Part shown: positions 1 through 8,807 of the stretch, in pieces
How positions within the stretch are numbered: position 1 is the first letter of the stretch
Layout of the letters: the number at the start of each line of letters is the position of its first letter
Source: JANWKA01 sp035533815
GTDB taxonomy: Bacteria > Bacteroidota > Bacteroidia > Chitinophagales > Chitinophagaceae
Assembly: GCA_035533815.1 (NCBI GenBank)
Contig: DATLTB010000101.1
Coordinates: 1-25,280 of the forward strand
Direction of reading: 5' to 3'
DNA length: 25,280 bases
The notes under the pieces: model-generated
What the model saw: the letters and a program-made list of their open reading frames with translations, nothing else
Told to the model about the DNA's origin: nothing
Databases searched by the model: none
Translations under genes and position numbers: made by a program

Positions 1-355
1 GAAGTTCATCGGCTCTCTGGGGTAAGCCGAATTCTTCCATATTAATTGTACTTTTTTTACATGTCGCTATAATCCAAACTTCCAAATTTCCTTTCAAAAC
101 TAATATTTTATGATTTCTTTTTTGATCAATAAAATATTTAATATCATGCGATTCGCTTTTTAAAATGAGTTCTTTCTCATATGGGTGAGCTGTTGATCCA
201 GGATCTTCATCTACCATGGCTATCTGATCTTTGCTTTTCCGGAGAGCCGCAAAAACCCTTGATTTACCTTGATGATGCTTAATTTGCTTTTTGGTAAAAC
301 CACCCCCCTTAATTAAAATTTCATCTGGCGAACACTCCACATGTATGATCATCAT
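1..355 (-). CDS. Small Toprim-like (DxD) partner of AAA ATPase, 3'-truncated by window edge
   Basis: The reading frame is open from an ATG at 355 to the window edge (118 codons, C-terminus missing). Its start overlaps the stop of the upstream ATPase in the string TGATG, which implies translational coupling. The N-terminus is a hydrophobic strand ending in VECSPDE (E7, D11, E12). About 40 residues later comes AMVDEDPGS (D49, D51). A strand-Glu followed by a strand-DxD is the metal-binding signature order of Toprim-fold nucleases, and the rest is Lys-rich. I infer a small Toprim-like protein acting with the ATPase, as in OLD-like or PARIS-type ATPase/Toprim pairs, but without database support. 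The truncation prevents checking the third acidic position. It could instead be a non-catalytic partner of unknown family. Confidence 0.6.
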   Translation of the reverse strand, partial: MMIIHVECSPDEILIKGGGFTKKQIKHHQGKSRVFAALRKSKDQIAMVDEDPGSTAHPYEKELILKSESHDIKYFIDQKRNHKILVLKGNLEVWIIATCKKSTINMEEFGLPQRADEL

Positions 356-1338
356 CAATCTATTATCCGGTCCAGGTTCAAAAAGACGTCAGAATTAAAA
401 TCCAAAACTGCTGCTATTTGTTCAATATTTAAATTCGTGACATTAGTTTCATAGTTTTTCATCCTAACTACAAAAATATTTATATTTTCTTTGGGTGTTT
501 TTTCAATTAAGCTAAGTAATAAATAAGGATTATGGGTAGTCAGGAAAATTTGATTGGATACATCTAACGCCATCCTTTCAGCCAGAAATTTAGTATAAAA
601 TGGGAAGGTATTGCTTTCGGGTTCATCAAAAAGCAAGACAGCATCCTGGTTTGATTTAAGCGCCATGATATAAAATACAATGCGCTGAAGAGTTTCTGAA
701 ATGGAAAAGTAAGGGTAGCTGTATATACTTTTATTTACCATCTTACTCATATTTATTTCATTTTCAGCCGGTTTTAATGTTAAAGTAAATCCTTTGCTTT
801 CAAAAAATTCAGTAACCCAATTACGAAAGTCTTCGTTACTTAATAATAGGCTAGGCAGGTTTTCTCCAAAGGGTGGGGATAAGTAGGGTAAGTAGCCAAT
901 TTGAAAATTATTTAATCGCTTATATTGATAATATTTGAATGGGGTAGGGATTAATTGCCCATAACTCAGGATTGTTCCATCATGGGTTATTTTTAAATTC
1001 GAAGTATCAGCGGATTTCCCTTGCAATTTGAAATCGAATTCATTCTCCGGAACTCCATTTTCTCTTATCGCATAGGTTAAAGTATAATTCATTTGGTTTG
1101 TTAAAACCTGGATTGGTTTATTAATATTAAAATCATAAAACAGATCAGCCATAGATTTATACCTGATCACTTCCTTAGATATCTCCTTATTGATAATTCC
1201 ATGACTCATCAATGAAAGGGCCTCAATAATATTACTTTTCCCGCCACTTGGTTCTCCAATAAATACATTGATCTTTTTGCAGGAGAGATCTATATCTTTA
1301 ATGGATTTGAAGTTCTTAATACTGAGCTTTTGTATCAT
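355..1338 (-). CDS. AAA/ABC-type ATPase (AAA_15/OLD-like), candidate defence ATPase
   Basis: 327 aa. It opens with the SMC/RecF-like start typical of overcoming-lysogeny-defect (OLD) type ATPases (IKNFKSIKDIDL). A P-loop GEPSGGKS follows at residues 28-35, a Walker B LLFDEPE at about 235-241, and an H-switch TTHNPYLL around H269. The DEPE plus TTHNP pair is characteristic of the ABC-type AAA_15/AAA_21 group rather than classical AAA+. There is no fused Toprim domain; the next gene appears to supply that as a separate protein through a TGATG junction. The gene is visibly AT-richer than the adjoining ndh-glp operon, which suggests separate acquisition. It begins 98 bp after ndh. The function is inferred to be ATP-dependent sensing or regulation of a nuclease partner. 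The ATPase family is secure; the defence role is not. Confidence 0.8.
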   Translation of the reverse strand: MIQKLSIKNFKSIKDIDLSCKKINVFIGEPSGGKSNIIEALSLMSHGIINKEISKEVIRYKSMADLFYDFNINKPIQVLTNQMNYTLTYAIRENGVPENEFDFKLQGKSADTSNLKITHDGTILSYGQLIPTPFKYYQYKRLNNFQIGYLPYLSPPFGENLPSLLLSNEDFRNWVTEFFESKGFTLTLKPAENEINMSKMVNKSIYSYPYFSISETLQRIVFYIMALKSNQDAVLLFDEPESNTFPFYTKFLAERMALDVSNQIFLTTHNPYLLLSLIEKTPKENINIFVVRMKNYETNVTNLNIEQIAAVLDFNSDVFLNLDRIID

Positions 1339-1436
1339 TATAGATAATTATAACCATTTAATAACAAATTTCTCATTTTTATCATAAAGTTGCCGTATGA
1401 CAAATTATACTTTCGCTGCTTTTAAACTGGTGGCGA

Positions 1437-2759
1437 TTATTTTACCTCCTCATTCCCCGGTTGGGATGGCTTATCCATAGGGGAAACCCAGCGACGAAAG
1501 ATGATCCGGGATCCGTTGTCAAAGTTGAAGTACCGGTATACCCAGTTGATGAATACGATCAGCTTGTTGCGGAATCCCATCAGGAATACCAGGTGCGCGC
1601 CCATCCAGGCGAGCCAGGCAGGGAAACCGCTGAATCTAAGGCCTGCTGTCTCAGCTACCGCCTTATTGCGGCCGATAGTGGACATGCTGCCCTTGTCGGA
1701 ATACCGGAAAGGAATCAGGGGTAGCCTGGATTGCAGACGCATTATATTTTTGGCGGCCAGTCTTCCCTGCTGGATGGCCACCTGGGCCACCATCGGGAAA
1801 CCTTTGGGGAACCTGGGATCAAAGACCTGCTGGGCAATGTCCCCGACCACAAACAGGTGATCAAATCCTTCCACCTGATTATAAATATTCACCTGCACCC
1901 TCCCGTTTTTCAGGACGGAGGACCCAGGAAGGCCGGGGACAGGTACACCCCGGACACCGGCTGTCCAGATCAGCGAATGGGTCCGGATGGTTTCCCCGCT
2001 GCTGAGTAAAAGGGTATTCCCGTCATAGCCCTTCACGGAGGTTTGCAGCATGACCTTAACTCCCAGTTTTTGCAGGGATGCTAAGGCATACCTCGAGGAC
2101 TGCTCACTCAGGGAAGCCAACAGGCGGGAACTGGCTTCAACCAGGTAGACGGTCATTTGATGGATGGGGAGTTCGGGATAATCCCTGGGCAGCACATGTT
2201 TCTTGAGTTCAGCAATGGCACCGGAAAGTTCCACCCCTGTCGGTCCACCCCCCGTGACTACAAAACTAAGCCGGGACTGAATCTCCCCGGGATCATTGAT
2301 CAGCAGTATTTGTTCAAACTGACGCAGGATATAATTACGGATCCCGATCGCCTCCACCAGGGATTTCATGCCGATGGCATGGGTCTCTATATCGGCCATT
2401 CCGAAAAAATTGGTATCCGAGCCGGTAGCCATGACCAGGTAGTCATAACCAATCGGACCGATGCTGGTCTCCAGGATGCTTTTTTCCGGAGTTATTTTAC
2501 TGGCCTCTCCCATGCGGATATGAAAATCCTTGCTATACCTGAAGATTCCCCTTAATGGAAAAGCAATGCTTTCCGGTTCGAGACCGGCGGTGGATACCTG
2601 GTAGAGCAGGGGTTGAAAAAGGTGGTAATTATTGCGGTCAATCAATACGACCTGCATCATGGACCGGAGCAGCGCCCTGACCACCGCTAATCCACCGAAG
2701 CCACCCCCTACCACTACTACACGGGGTAGTCCGGTATCGGGAATATTGGGTTGTGACAT
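1437..2759 (-). CDS. ndh: Type II NADH dehydrogenase (NDH-2)
   Basis: 440 aa, the usual length for a single-subunit NDH-2. This membrane-associated flavoprotein oxidises NADH and reduces quinone without pumping protons. Visible motifs are an N-terminal FAD-binding GGGFGGL, the family motif HLFQPLLYQVSTAGLEPE, a second Rossmann motif VTGGGPTGVELSGAIAEL for NADH at roughly residue 170, and the FAD-ribityl motif LFVVGDIAQ. A hydrophobic, Trp-rich C-terminal segment likely anchors it to the inner membrane. It is the last gene of the glpK-glpD-glpF-ndh run, 92 bp after glpF. The pairing suggests that glycerol oxidation by GlpD and NADH reoxidation feed the same menaquinone pool. The ATG at 2759 gives the expected N-terminus. 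Confidence 0.93.
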   Translation of the reverse strand: MSQPNIPDTGLPRVVVVGGGFGGLAVVRALLRSMMQVVLIDRNNYHLFQPLLYQVSTAGLEPESIAFPLRGIFRYSKDFHIRMGEASKITPEKSILETSIGPIGYDYLVMATGSDTNFFGMADIETHAIGMKSLVEAIGIRNYILRQFEQILLINDPGEIQSRLSFVVTGGGPTGVELSGAIAELKKHVLPRDYPELPIHQMTVYLVEASSRLLASLSEQSSRYALASLQKLGVKVMLQTSVKGYDGNTLLLSSGETIRTHSLIWTAGVRGVPVPGLPGSSVLKNGRVQVNIYNQVEGFDHLFVVGDIAQQVFDPRFPKGFPMVAQVAIQQGRLAAKNIMRLQSRLPLIPFRYSDKGSMSTIGRNKAVAETAGLRFSGFPAWLAWMGAHLVFLMGFRNKLIVFINWVYRYFNFDNGSRIIFRRWVSPMDKPSQPGNEEVK

Positions 2760-2851
2760 GTCATCAAATTAAAACTGTAAACCTGTACCCCTGAAAAATA
2801 CCTGGGGCCCTGAAAGAAAGAATGGTCCTGCGGGTTGTTTGCGCAAGATGA

Positions 2852-3562
2852 TTATTGCAGTAAGCCATGCAATAATGCTGCCAGCACAGCTCCGGCCAGG
2901 GGACCCAGGACAGGAACCCAGGCGTACCCCCAGCCACTGGGGCCTTTGCCGGGAATCGGAAGGATGGCATGCATGATGCGGGGAGCCAGGTCACGGGCGG
3001 GGTTGATCGCATAACCGGTAGGTCCTCCCAGGGACAGGCCCACCCCCAGGATGAGGAGGGCAACCGGAAGGGCATCCAGGGCACCCAGACTGGACTTGGG
3101 CGCAGTGATGCAAAGTATTCCAAAGACCAGGACAAAAGTACCCAGACACTCCGTGATCAGGTTTTGCACATAATTGCGGATATTGGGCATCGTGCAGAAA
3201 ACCAGCAGCTTCACACCCGCGTCCTGCGTGGCATCGAAATGTCTTCGGTAACATACCCAGACCAGGAAGGAACCGATCGCAGCTCCCAGCATCTGGGCAC
3301 AGATATACGGGATGACGCGGGCCCAGGCGAATTTGCCTGCAATAGCCAGACCAATCGTGACTGCCGGGTTCAAGTGGGCTCCGCTGTAAGCTGCCGTAGT
3401 GTATACCCCAACAAATACTGCCATGGACCAGCCCAGGGTGATCACGATATATCCGCTCTGGTAACCATTGGTTTTGTTCAGCAGCACATTAGCTACCACC
3501 CCATCGCCCAGTAGTAACAATAAGGCAGTTCCGCATATTTCTGCAATAAGTGGATTCATCAT
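2852..3562 (-). CDS. glpF: MIP-family glycerol facilitator (aquaglyceroporin)
   Basis: 236 aa integral membrane channel of the major intrinsic protein family. The first hemipore motif is AHLNPAVTIG (NPA at residues 65-67). The second is YAINPARDLAPRI (NPA at 187-189, followed by Arg and Asp191). The NPARD form with Asp after the Arg is typical of glycerol-conducting members rather than strict water channels. The sequence is strongly hydrophobic, with six predictable transmembrane segments. It lies 43 bp after glpD in the same direction, in a glycerol operon, which supports glycerol uptake over water transport. The ATG at 3562 is directly followed by a second ATG (MMNP), so the exact start is uncertain by one codon. 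Confidence 0.93.
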   Translation of the reverse strand: MMNPLIAEICGTALLLLLGDGVVANVLLNKTNGYQSGYIVITLGWSMAVFVGVYTTAAYSGAHLNPAVTIGLAIAGKFAWARVIPYICAQMLGAAIGSFLVWVCYRRHFDATQDAGVKLLVFCTMPNIRNYVQNLITECLGTFVLVFGILCITAPKSSLGALDALPVALLILGVGLSLGGPTGYAINPARDLAPRIMHAILPIPGKGPSGWGYAWVPVLGPLAGAVLAALLHGLLQ

Positions 3563-3605
3563 TATTTTTAAAAGTAAATATCGATAAAATCCCCAAGAAC
3601 CGTAA

Positions 3606-5165
3606 TCATTCCATCAGGTAGGTCCGGGCCAGGGCGGTAAAGGTTTCAGTCTCCTGCAGTTCCCAGTTTTTCTCCCTGCCGAGTTCTGCAGCCATCAGCC
3701 TGGCGGTGCCGGCAGCAGAAGCAATGGCGGCGCGGGCATCCAGCAGGAGGGCCCGAGTCCGCCTGCTCAGCACATCCTCGAGCGTCAGGGCCATCTCACG
3801 CCGGATCGCCCAAATGATGGAAGCTTTAAAATAAGGAAGATCGGGGTGTATCTTTTCTGCTAAAAGAGGATTAATGGTCATTAGCTGTCTCAGCTCAGCA
3901 GTGTCCGAACCATAGGCATGCAAGGGATCAAGGAAATCGGAATCCTCCTGCCACCCATGAACATGCAGCTGTTCCGTCGGGCAAGGATATTTTTCCAGAC
4001 CGGCGATCAGCGCAGCCTGGTCCACCGCATCCTGTGCCATTTTGCGGTAGGTGGTCCATTTTCCTCCGGCTATCGTGAGGAGCCCGGAACTGGAAATGAA
4101 CAGAAAATGATCCCGGGACAATGAAGCCGTTTGCTGATCTTTATTTGTTTTTACCAGGGGGCGCAATCCGGCAAACATGCTCTTCACATCTGCAGGCCCC
4201 GGGTGACGGGCAAGGTATCTGGATACATGGTTAAGCAGGAAATCGATTTCCCCCGGTAGCGGTCTCGGCGATGATTTGGGTATGCTTACCGGGGTATCCG
4301 TAGTTCCGATCACCACTTTATCCAGCCAGGGCACGGCAAAAAGGACCCGCCCATCATCCGTATGGGGAACCATCACGGCACTGTCCCCTCCCAGGAATTC
4401 CTTATCCAGGACGATATGTACCCCCTGGCTGGGGGCGATAAGAGGAACTGCGGAAGTATCATCCCACCGGATCACCCGGTCCGTGAACACCCCGGTGGCA
4501 TTGATGACCACTTTTCCCCTGATCTCATATTCTTTTCCGCTGAACTGGTCTTTGGCCATCACTCCGCAGACCATTTTGTCTTGTTTCATTAATCCGAGGA
4601 CTTCCAGGTAATTGAGGAGGGTAGCCCCCTGGTCTGCTGCAGTAAGCGCCAGGGTTATACCCAGTCGGGCATCATCGAATTGCCCGTCATGGTAGATCAC
4701 CCCTCCACGCAATCCCTCCGCTTCCAGGGCCGGTATCCGCCTCAACGTTTCTTCCCGGGATAACCAGGTAGATTTACCCAGGCCAAGCTTCCCGGCCAGC
4801 ATATCATACACTTTGAGGCCCGCCCCATAGAAGGGGCCTTCCCACCATTTGTAATTCGGTACCACAAATGCCTGGTTATGCACCAGATGAGGGGCATTGC
4901 GTAAAAGCAGTCCCCGTTCCCGGAGGGCTTCCAGCACCAGCGAGATATTACCCTGTTGCAAATAGCGAACGCCGCCATGCACCAGTTTGGTGGACCTGGA
5001 GGAGGTTTCCTGACAGAAATCTGCTCGTTCCAGCAGCAAAGTACCATAACCCCGGGCTGAAGCATCGACTGCTGTACCGAGGCCGGTGGCGCCTCCTCCG
5101 ATGATGATCATATCCCAGATATGGGAAGTATTGCTGAGGCGGCTGATCATTTGCTGACGGTCCAT
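3606..5165 (-). CDS. glpD: Aerobic glycerol-3-phosphate dehydrogenase (FAD)
   Basis: 519 aa from the chosen ATG at 5165. It oxidises sn-glycerol-3-phosphate to dihydroxyacetone phosphate and passes electrons to quinone at the inner membrane face. The FAD-binding motif MIIIGGGATGLGTAVDA is close to the N-terminus. It is followed by the family motif TSSRSTKLVHGGVRYL, a central VGVxTD-like segment (VVIGTTDTPV) and a C-terminal domain with WTTYRKMAQDAVD. A frame-open extension to 5264 would overlap the end of glpK and adds no family-like sequence, so the internal ATG, 28 bp after the glpK stop, is preferred. No clear Shine-Dalgarno is seen, as is usual in Bacteroidota. The gene acts directly downstream of GlpK in the pathway. 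Confidence 0.94.
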   Translation of the reverse strand: MDRQQMISRLSNTSHIWDMIIIGGGATGLGTAVDASARGYGTLLLERADFCQETSSRSTKLVHGGVRYLQQGNISLVLEALRERGLLLRNAPHLVHNQAFVVPNYKWWEGPFYGAGLKVYDMLAGKLGLGKSTWLSREETLRRIPALEAEGLRGGVIYHDGQFDDARLGITLALTAADQGATLLNYLEVLGLMKQDKMVCGVMAKDQFSGKEYEIRGKVVINATGVFTDRVIRWDDTSAVPLIAPSQGVHIVLDKEFLGGDSAVMVPHTDDGRVLFAVPWLDKVVIGTTDTPVSIPKSSPRPLPGEIDFLLNHVSRYLARHPGPADVKSMFAGLRPLVKTNKDQQTASLSRDHFLFISSSGLLTIAGGKWTTYRKMAQDAVDQAALIAGLEKYPCPTEQLHVHGWQEDSDFLDPLHAYGSDTAELRQLMTINPLLAEKIHPDLPYFKASIIWAIRREMALTLEDVLSRRTRALLLDARAAIASAAGTARLMAAELGREKNWELQETETFTALARTYLME

Positions 5166-5193
5166 AGATCGGATTATTCCAGAAAAGGGATTA

Positions 5194-6696
5194 TCAGGCT
5201 GGCTTATCGGCAGCCCATGACAGGGCAGCCCGAACCGCCCGTTGCCATCCTGCGGTGAGGTCATGGACTTTGGATGGGGTCATTTGGGGAACAAAACAAC
5301 GGTCCAGCTGCCATTGTTCTTGGATCTCTTCCTGGTTTTTCCAGAACCCGGTTGCCAAGCCCGCCAGGTAAGCTGCGCCAAGCGCCGTGGTTTCTGTGAC
5401 CTTTGGCCTGACGACCGGAACTTCCAGGATATCCGCCTGGAATTGCATCAGCATATTATTGGATGAAGCTCCCCCGTCTACCCGGAGTTCACGGATGGGT
5501 ATGCCTGAATCTGCTTCCATGGCGTTCAGTACATCCTTGGTCTGGTAAGCCATGCTTTCCAGGGCTGCCCTGGCCAGGTGGGCAGCCCTGGTGCCGCGGG
5601 TAATTCCCAGCATCGTTCCCCTGGCATGAGGATCCCAGTGCGGTGCACCCAGCCCAGCAAAGGCCGGAACCAGGTAAACTCCTCCGTTATCAGGTACACT
5701 TTGAGCCAATTGTTCCACTTCGGATGAATGATTGATCATACCCAGCCCATCGCGAAGCCATTGCACCACCGCGCCTGCAATGAAAATGCTGCCCTCCAGG
5801 GCATAGCTCACTTTATCCCCGATTTTCCAGGCTACGGTCGTGAGCAGGTTATGTTGAGAAAGCATGGGTTTTTCTCCGGCATGCATGACCAGGAAACATC
5901 CGGTCCCATAGGTATTCTTCACCATTCCGGGCCGGGTACACATCTGGCCGAAGAGGGCAGACTGCTGATCTCCGGCAATACCGGAAATGGGGATATCCGG
6001 TATCAGGAGAGCATCACCGGATACGCCATAAATTTCTGAAGAAGACCTGACTTCCGGTAGCATAGAGCGGGGGATATCCATAAGTTGAAGCAGCTGCTCA
6101 TCCCAGTCCAGGGTATGGATATTGAATAGCAGGGTTCTGGATGCATTGGAGACATCCGTCACATGCACTTTCCCTCCGGTCAGATTCCATACCAGCCAAC
6201 TGTCCACGGTGCCAAATGCCAGCTTGCCGTCCCCGGCCTGCTGGCGGGCTCCCGGTATATGGTCCAGGATCCATTTCAGTTTGCTGCCGGAGAAATAGGC
6301 ATCAATAAGGAGTCCTGTTTTTTGAGAGATCAGGCCCGAAAGTCCCTGTTTTTGAAGTTCCCCGCAGAAATCAGCAGTCCTGCGATCCTGCCAGACGATG
6401 GCCGGGGCTATCGGGTTACCCGTAGATCTATCCCAGACAATCGTGGTCTCCCGCTGGTTGGTGATGCCTATGGCAATGAGTTGATCTTTGGACAGCCCGG
6501 CTTTTTGAATTGCCTCATTAGCCACTTCCTTTTGGGTTTTCCAAATTTCCAGGGCATCATGTTCGACCCATCCGGGTTTGGGATAAAACTGGGTGAACTC
6601 TTTTTGTCCCATGGAGCGGATACTGCCTTGATGATCGAATATAATAGCTCTCGAGCTGGTCGTACCCTGATCCAAAGCAAGGATGAATTTTTCCAT
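5194..6696 (-). CDS. glpK: Glycerol kinase
   Basis: 500 aa from the ATG at 6696, the standard family length. It phosphorylates glycerol to sn-glycerol-3-phosphate, trapping it in the cytoplasm. The N-terminal FGGY-kinase motif is ILALDQGTTSSRAIIFD. Further signatures are ITNQRETTIVWD, the central GTVDSWLVWNLTGG, and the C-terminal GGVYLVPAFAGLGAPHWD with VDGGASSNN. An upstream TTG at 6714 would add six residues that do not resemble the family, so ATG 6696 is the start. It is the first gene of glpK-glpD-glpF-ndh. A clear TAnnTTTG promoter element was not found in the 327 bp upstream, so how the operon is switched on is not visible. Confidence 0.95.
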   Translation of the reverse strand: MEKFILALDQGTTSSRAIIFDHQGSIRSMGQKEFTQFYPKPGWVEHDALEIWKTQKEVANEAIQKAGLSKDQLIAIGITNQRETTIVWDRSTGNPIAPAIVWQDRRTADFCGELQKQGLSGLISQKTGLLIDAYFSGSKLKWILDHIPGARQQAGDGKLAFGTVDSWLVWNLTGGKVHVTDVSNASRTLLFNIHTLDWDEQLLQLMDIPRSMLPEVRSSSEIYGVSGDALLIPDIPISGIAGDQQSALFGQMCTRPGMVKNTYGTGCFLVMHAGEKPMLSQHNLLTTVAWKIGDKVSYALEGSIFIAGAVVQWLRDGLGMINHSSEVEQLAQSVPDNGGVYLVPAFAGLGAPHWDPHARGTMLGITRGTRAAHLARAALESMAYQTKDVLNAMEADSGIPIRELRVDGGASSNNMLMQFQADILEVPVVRPKVTETTALGAAYLAGLATGFWKNQEEIQEQWQLDRCFVPQMTPSKVHDLTAGWQRAVRAALSWAADKPA

Positions 6697-7023
6697 AGGA
6701 TTTTTATAGATCAATACTTTAAAATCTGAAGATAATTATTTAATCCATTGCAGTATTTTTTTATGCGTAGTGCCCTAAAGATCGGTGTGGAAGTAAATTA
6801 GCCATCAGTCTGCAAATTGGCACTGAAGTTTTTTGGGAATTGCTAAAGGGCCGGAAGTTTCCCATGCGGCCCGGAAATCAAAAAGCACGATATTTTCCAT
6901 AGCTTGATTGGATGATGGCATCGGTTCAGGAAGTTGAATACCTGCTCACAAAGCAGGTTCCTTGCCATTTTATTTGTATGGTACCGGCAAACTCCACATT
7001 AACCAATGTTTACGGGAGGAGGA
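6697..7023. other. Gene-free interval upstream of glpK
   Basis: 327 bp between the glpK start and the end of the upstream lipoprotein gene. No open frame of note. Two short hairpins are visible: ACCTGCT/AGCAGGT with a 5-nt loop at 6940-6958, and GGGCCG/CGGCCC at 6848-6872. Neither is followed by a T-run on either strand. They could be a weak terminator for the lipoprotein gene or an operator for glpK. The glp promoter should lie here, but I could not find a TAnnTTTG match. Confidence 0.4.
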
Positions 7024-7665
7024 TTATTTCCTTTGACTGATTAAAGCTGACAGCTTTTGCTTTTGATTTTCAATCTCTGTCATCTGTACCTGTTGCTCTT
7101 GTTTATTTTCCTGAATCTTCTTTTCCAAATCTAATCTCTTTCTTTCCATGTTTACTTCGTAATCAGTCAAATTATTCAATTTGGTTTCTGCTTTAATAAC
7201 CACGTCGTTTTGATTCCTTATTTTTAATTCCAGGCTATAGGCCTGCATGGCTCGCGCTAAATTATTTAGCCAGGTCTTTGCCTGATCCATAGTTAAAGAT
7301 TGCGTGCCAATCCCAGTCATATCCCCATTTTTGGGTTTTGAAAGCAGGAGGGAAATTATTGAAGTTCCCCTTTCCCGTCTGCTTTCCTGTTCAATCTTGA
7401 AATACAAATCGGCATTATTACTGTCGCTTTCCAGCAATTTAACATTTCTGAAAGTTATAAACCCCTTTAAATCATTCTCTTTGGTTTTGCCTTTTTTATT
7501 AAAGTAATCAATCATGCCTTCACTGACAAAATCCGGGGAATAAGGTAAAACAATAACCGCCGCAGGTAGTTCGCTATTTTGATATTTAACCGATCCTTTC
7601 TGCGCCTGTCCGAATATACAGCCTGTTATAAAAAAAGTACAAACCGATAGAAATACTCCCTTCAT
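7024..7665 (-). CDS. Putative exported lipoprotein with C-terminal coiled coil, function unknown
   Basis: 213 aa. The N-terminus (MKGVFLSVCTFFITGCIFGQ) is a signal peptide with a lipobox-like ITGC, Cys16, so the mature protein is probably a periplasmic or outer-membrane lipoprotein; signal peptidase I cleavage after GQA is the alternative. The middle has a mixed alpha/beta look with Gly-rich SKPKNGDMTGIGTQSLT. The last ~45 residues (from about NMERKRLDLEKKIQ) are highly charged, heptad-like and Gln/Lys-rich, a likely coiled coil. I do not recognise a family. The gene is AT-richer than the glp operon and stands alone, with 358 bp between it and the next minus-strand start (glpK) and 411 bp to the aldolase gene on the other side. 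An envelope role is only suggested by the export signal. Confidence 0.7.
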   Translation of the reverse strand: MKGVFLSVCTFFITGCIFGQAQKGSVKYQNSELPAAVIVLPYSPDFVSEGMIDYFNKKGKTKENDLKGFITFRNVKLLESDSNNADLYFKIEQESRRERGTSIISLLLSKPKNGDMTGIGTQSLTMDQAKTWLNNLARAMQAYSLELKIRNQNDVVIKAETKLNNLTDYEVNMERKRLDLEKKIQENKQEQQVQMTEIENQKQKLSALISQRK

Positions 7666-8076
7666 ATTATTATTTCAAGTGACGAATCTATTTACTCAAT
7701 AAAAGATTTATTTAACCATTGACCATGCACCAAAGAGATCAGGAGTTGAAATGATTGCTTAGTGCTTATCGTATCTAAAGCTAAGATTAATACCCGGGAA
7801 TTCAAGGGGATTTTAAACGCCCCGGAACTTATACCATAAAGTTTTCAAGAAATTGATATTGCTAATAAATATAATATTTTATTTCATGTAAAATCTTGTT
7901 TGTAAAATCCTATTTATTATTTCACCTCAACCCGGTACAAATAAAGCAGATAACTCTTTATATAACGCGGGTGATAGGTTACCGGGAATAGTTTCTAAGA
8001 ATAGCAAATTAACTACTGTAGCGTATTGTTTGTAAACAAGTCAGTTTCAGGATGCTGGAAAATTTCCGGGAAAAGA
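7666..8076. other. Gene-free interval, no recognisable feature
   Basis: 411 bp of AT-rich sequence between the lipoprotein gene and the aldolase gene, both on the minus strand. I see no plausible small gene, no tRNA-like fold and no TAnnTTTG element for the lipoprotein gene. A loose GC-rich fold (CCGGG near 7794 with CCCCGG near 7823) is present but has no T-run. Confidence 0.4.
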
Positions 8077-8730
8077 TTATAGTTTTTTTGCGTCTTCCAG
8101 GAATTTAGCCAATCCCAGGTCGGTTAGGGGATGTTTCAGTAATCCAAGAATCGCATCCAGCGGTGCCGTGATCACATTGGCTCCCATTTCGGCACATTTA
8201 ACAATATGCAGGGAACTGCGGATAGAAGCCGCAAGGATCTCCGTCTCATATCCATGCAGGGAGTAAATATGGGCGATCTGTTCAATTAGCAGTAAACCGT
8301 CCCAATTGCTATCATCGATCCGGCCGATAAATGGAGAAACATATTTTGCCCCTGCCTTGGCAGCCAGTAAAGCCTGCCCGGCGGAGAATACCAGGGTGCA
8401 GTTCGTTTTTATCCCGTTGTCAGTAAACCATTTTATGGCTTTGACGCCTTCCTTTATCATCGGTACTTTCACGATGATATTGGGATGAATGGCAGACAGT
8501 TTCTTGCCTTCCTCCACAATTCCCTTAAAATCCGTGGATAAAACCTCCGCACTGATATCCCCTCCTTTCACCAGTTCGCAGATAGTCTTATAGTGTTTAT
8601 AGATATTTTCCGTGCCCTTGATCCCTTCCTTGGCCATTAAGGAAGGATTGGTCGTTACGCCGTCGAGTACTCCCAGTTCATAAGCTTCCCGGATATGATC
8701 CAGGTTGGCGGTATCAATGAAAAATTTCAT
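8077..8730 (-). CDS. Transaldolase / fructose-6-phosphate aldolase-like protein (TalC/FSA type)
   Basis: 217 aa, the short class-I aldolase form (TalC/FSA subfamily), compared with over 300 aa for classical TalB. It begins MKFFIDTANLDHIREAYELG and continues GVTTNPSLMAKEG, the hallmark start of this family. The Schiff-base lysine is most likely K88 in IIVKVPMIKEG. CTLVFSAGQALLAAKAGA and YVSPFIGRIDD complete the barrel signatures. The likely reaction is transfer or cleavage of dihydroxyacetone units in the pentose phosphate pathway; small members annotated as transaldolase are common in Bacteroidota, and sequence alone does not settle transaldolase against F6P aldolase. It lies directly downstream of the SRP RNA terminator, 68 bp from that T-run. 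No operon partner is seen. Confidence 0.9.
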   Translation of the reverse strand: MKFFIDTANLDHIREAYELGVLDGVTTNPSLMAKEGIKGTENIYKHYKTICELVKGGDISAEVLSTDFKGIVEEGKKLSAIHPNIIVKVPMIKEGVKAIKWFTDNGIKTNCTLVFSAGQALLAAKAGAKYVSPFIGRIDDSNWDGLLLIEQIAHIYSLHGYETEILAASIRSSLHIVKCAEMGANVITAPLDAILGLLKHPLTDLGLAKFLEDAKKL

Positions 8731-8807
8731 GGTTGTCGAAATTAAAGTTAATCGGAAAGTTGATTTTAATCAATTAAGGAGTGCAGGTTTTATGCCAATA
8801 AAAAAAG

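Noticed and set aside
5166..5264. N-terminal extension of glpD into the glpK coding end
   Set aside because: The extra 33 residues do not resemble the family and the FAD motif is correctly placed from the ATG at 5165.
6940..6958. 7-bp hairpin with 5-nt loop upstream of glpK as a terminator or GlpR-type operator
   Set aside because: No T-run on either strand and no known operator consensus; listed only within the gene-free interval.
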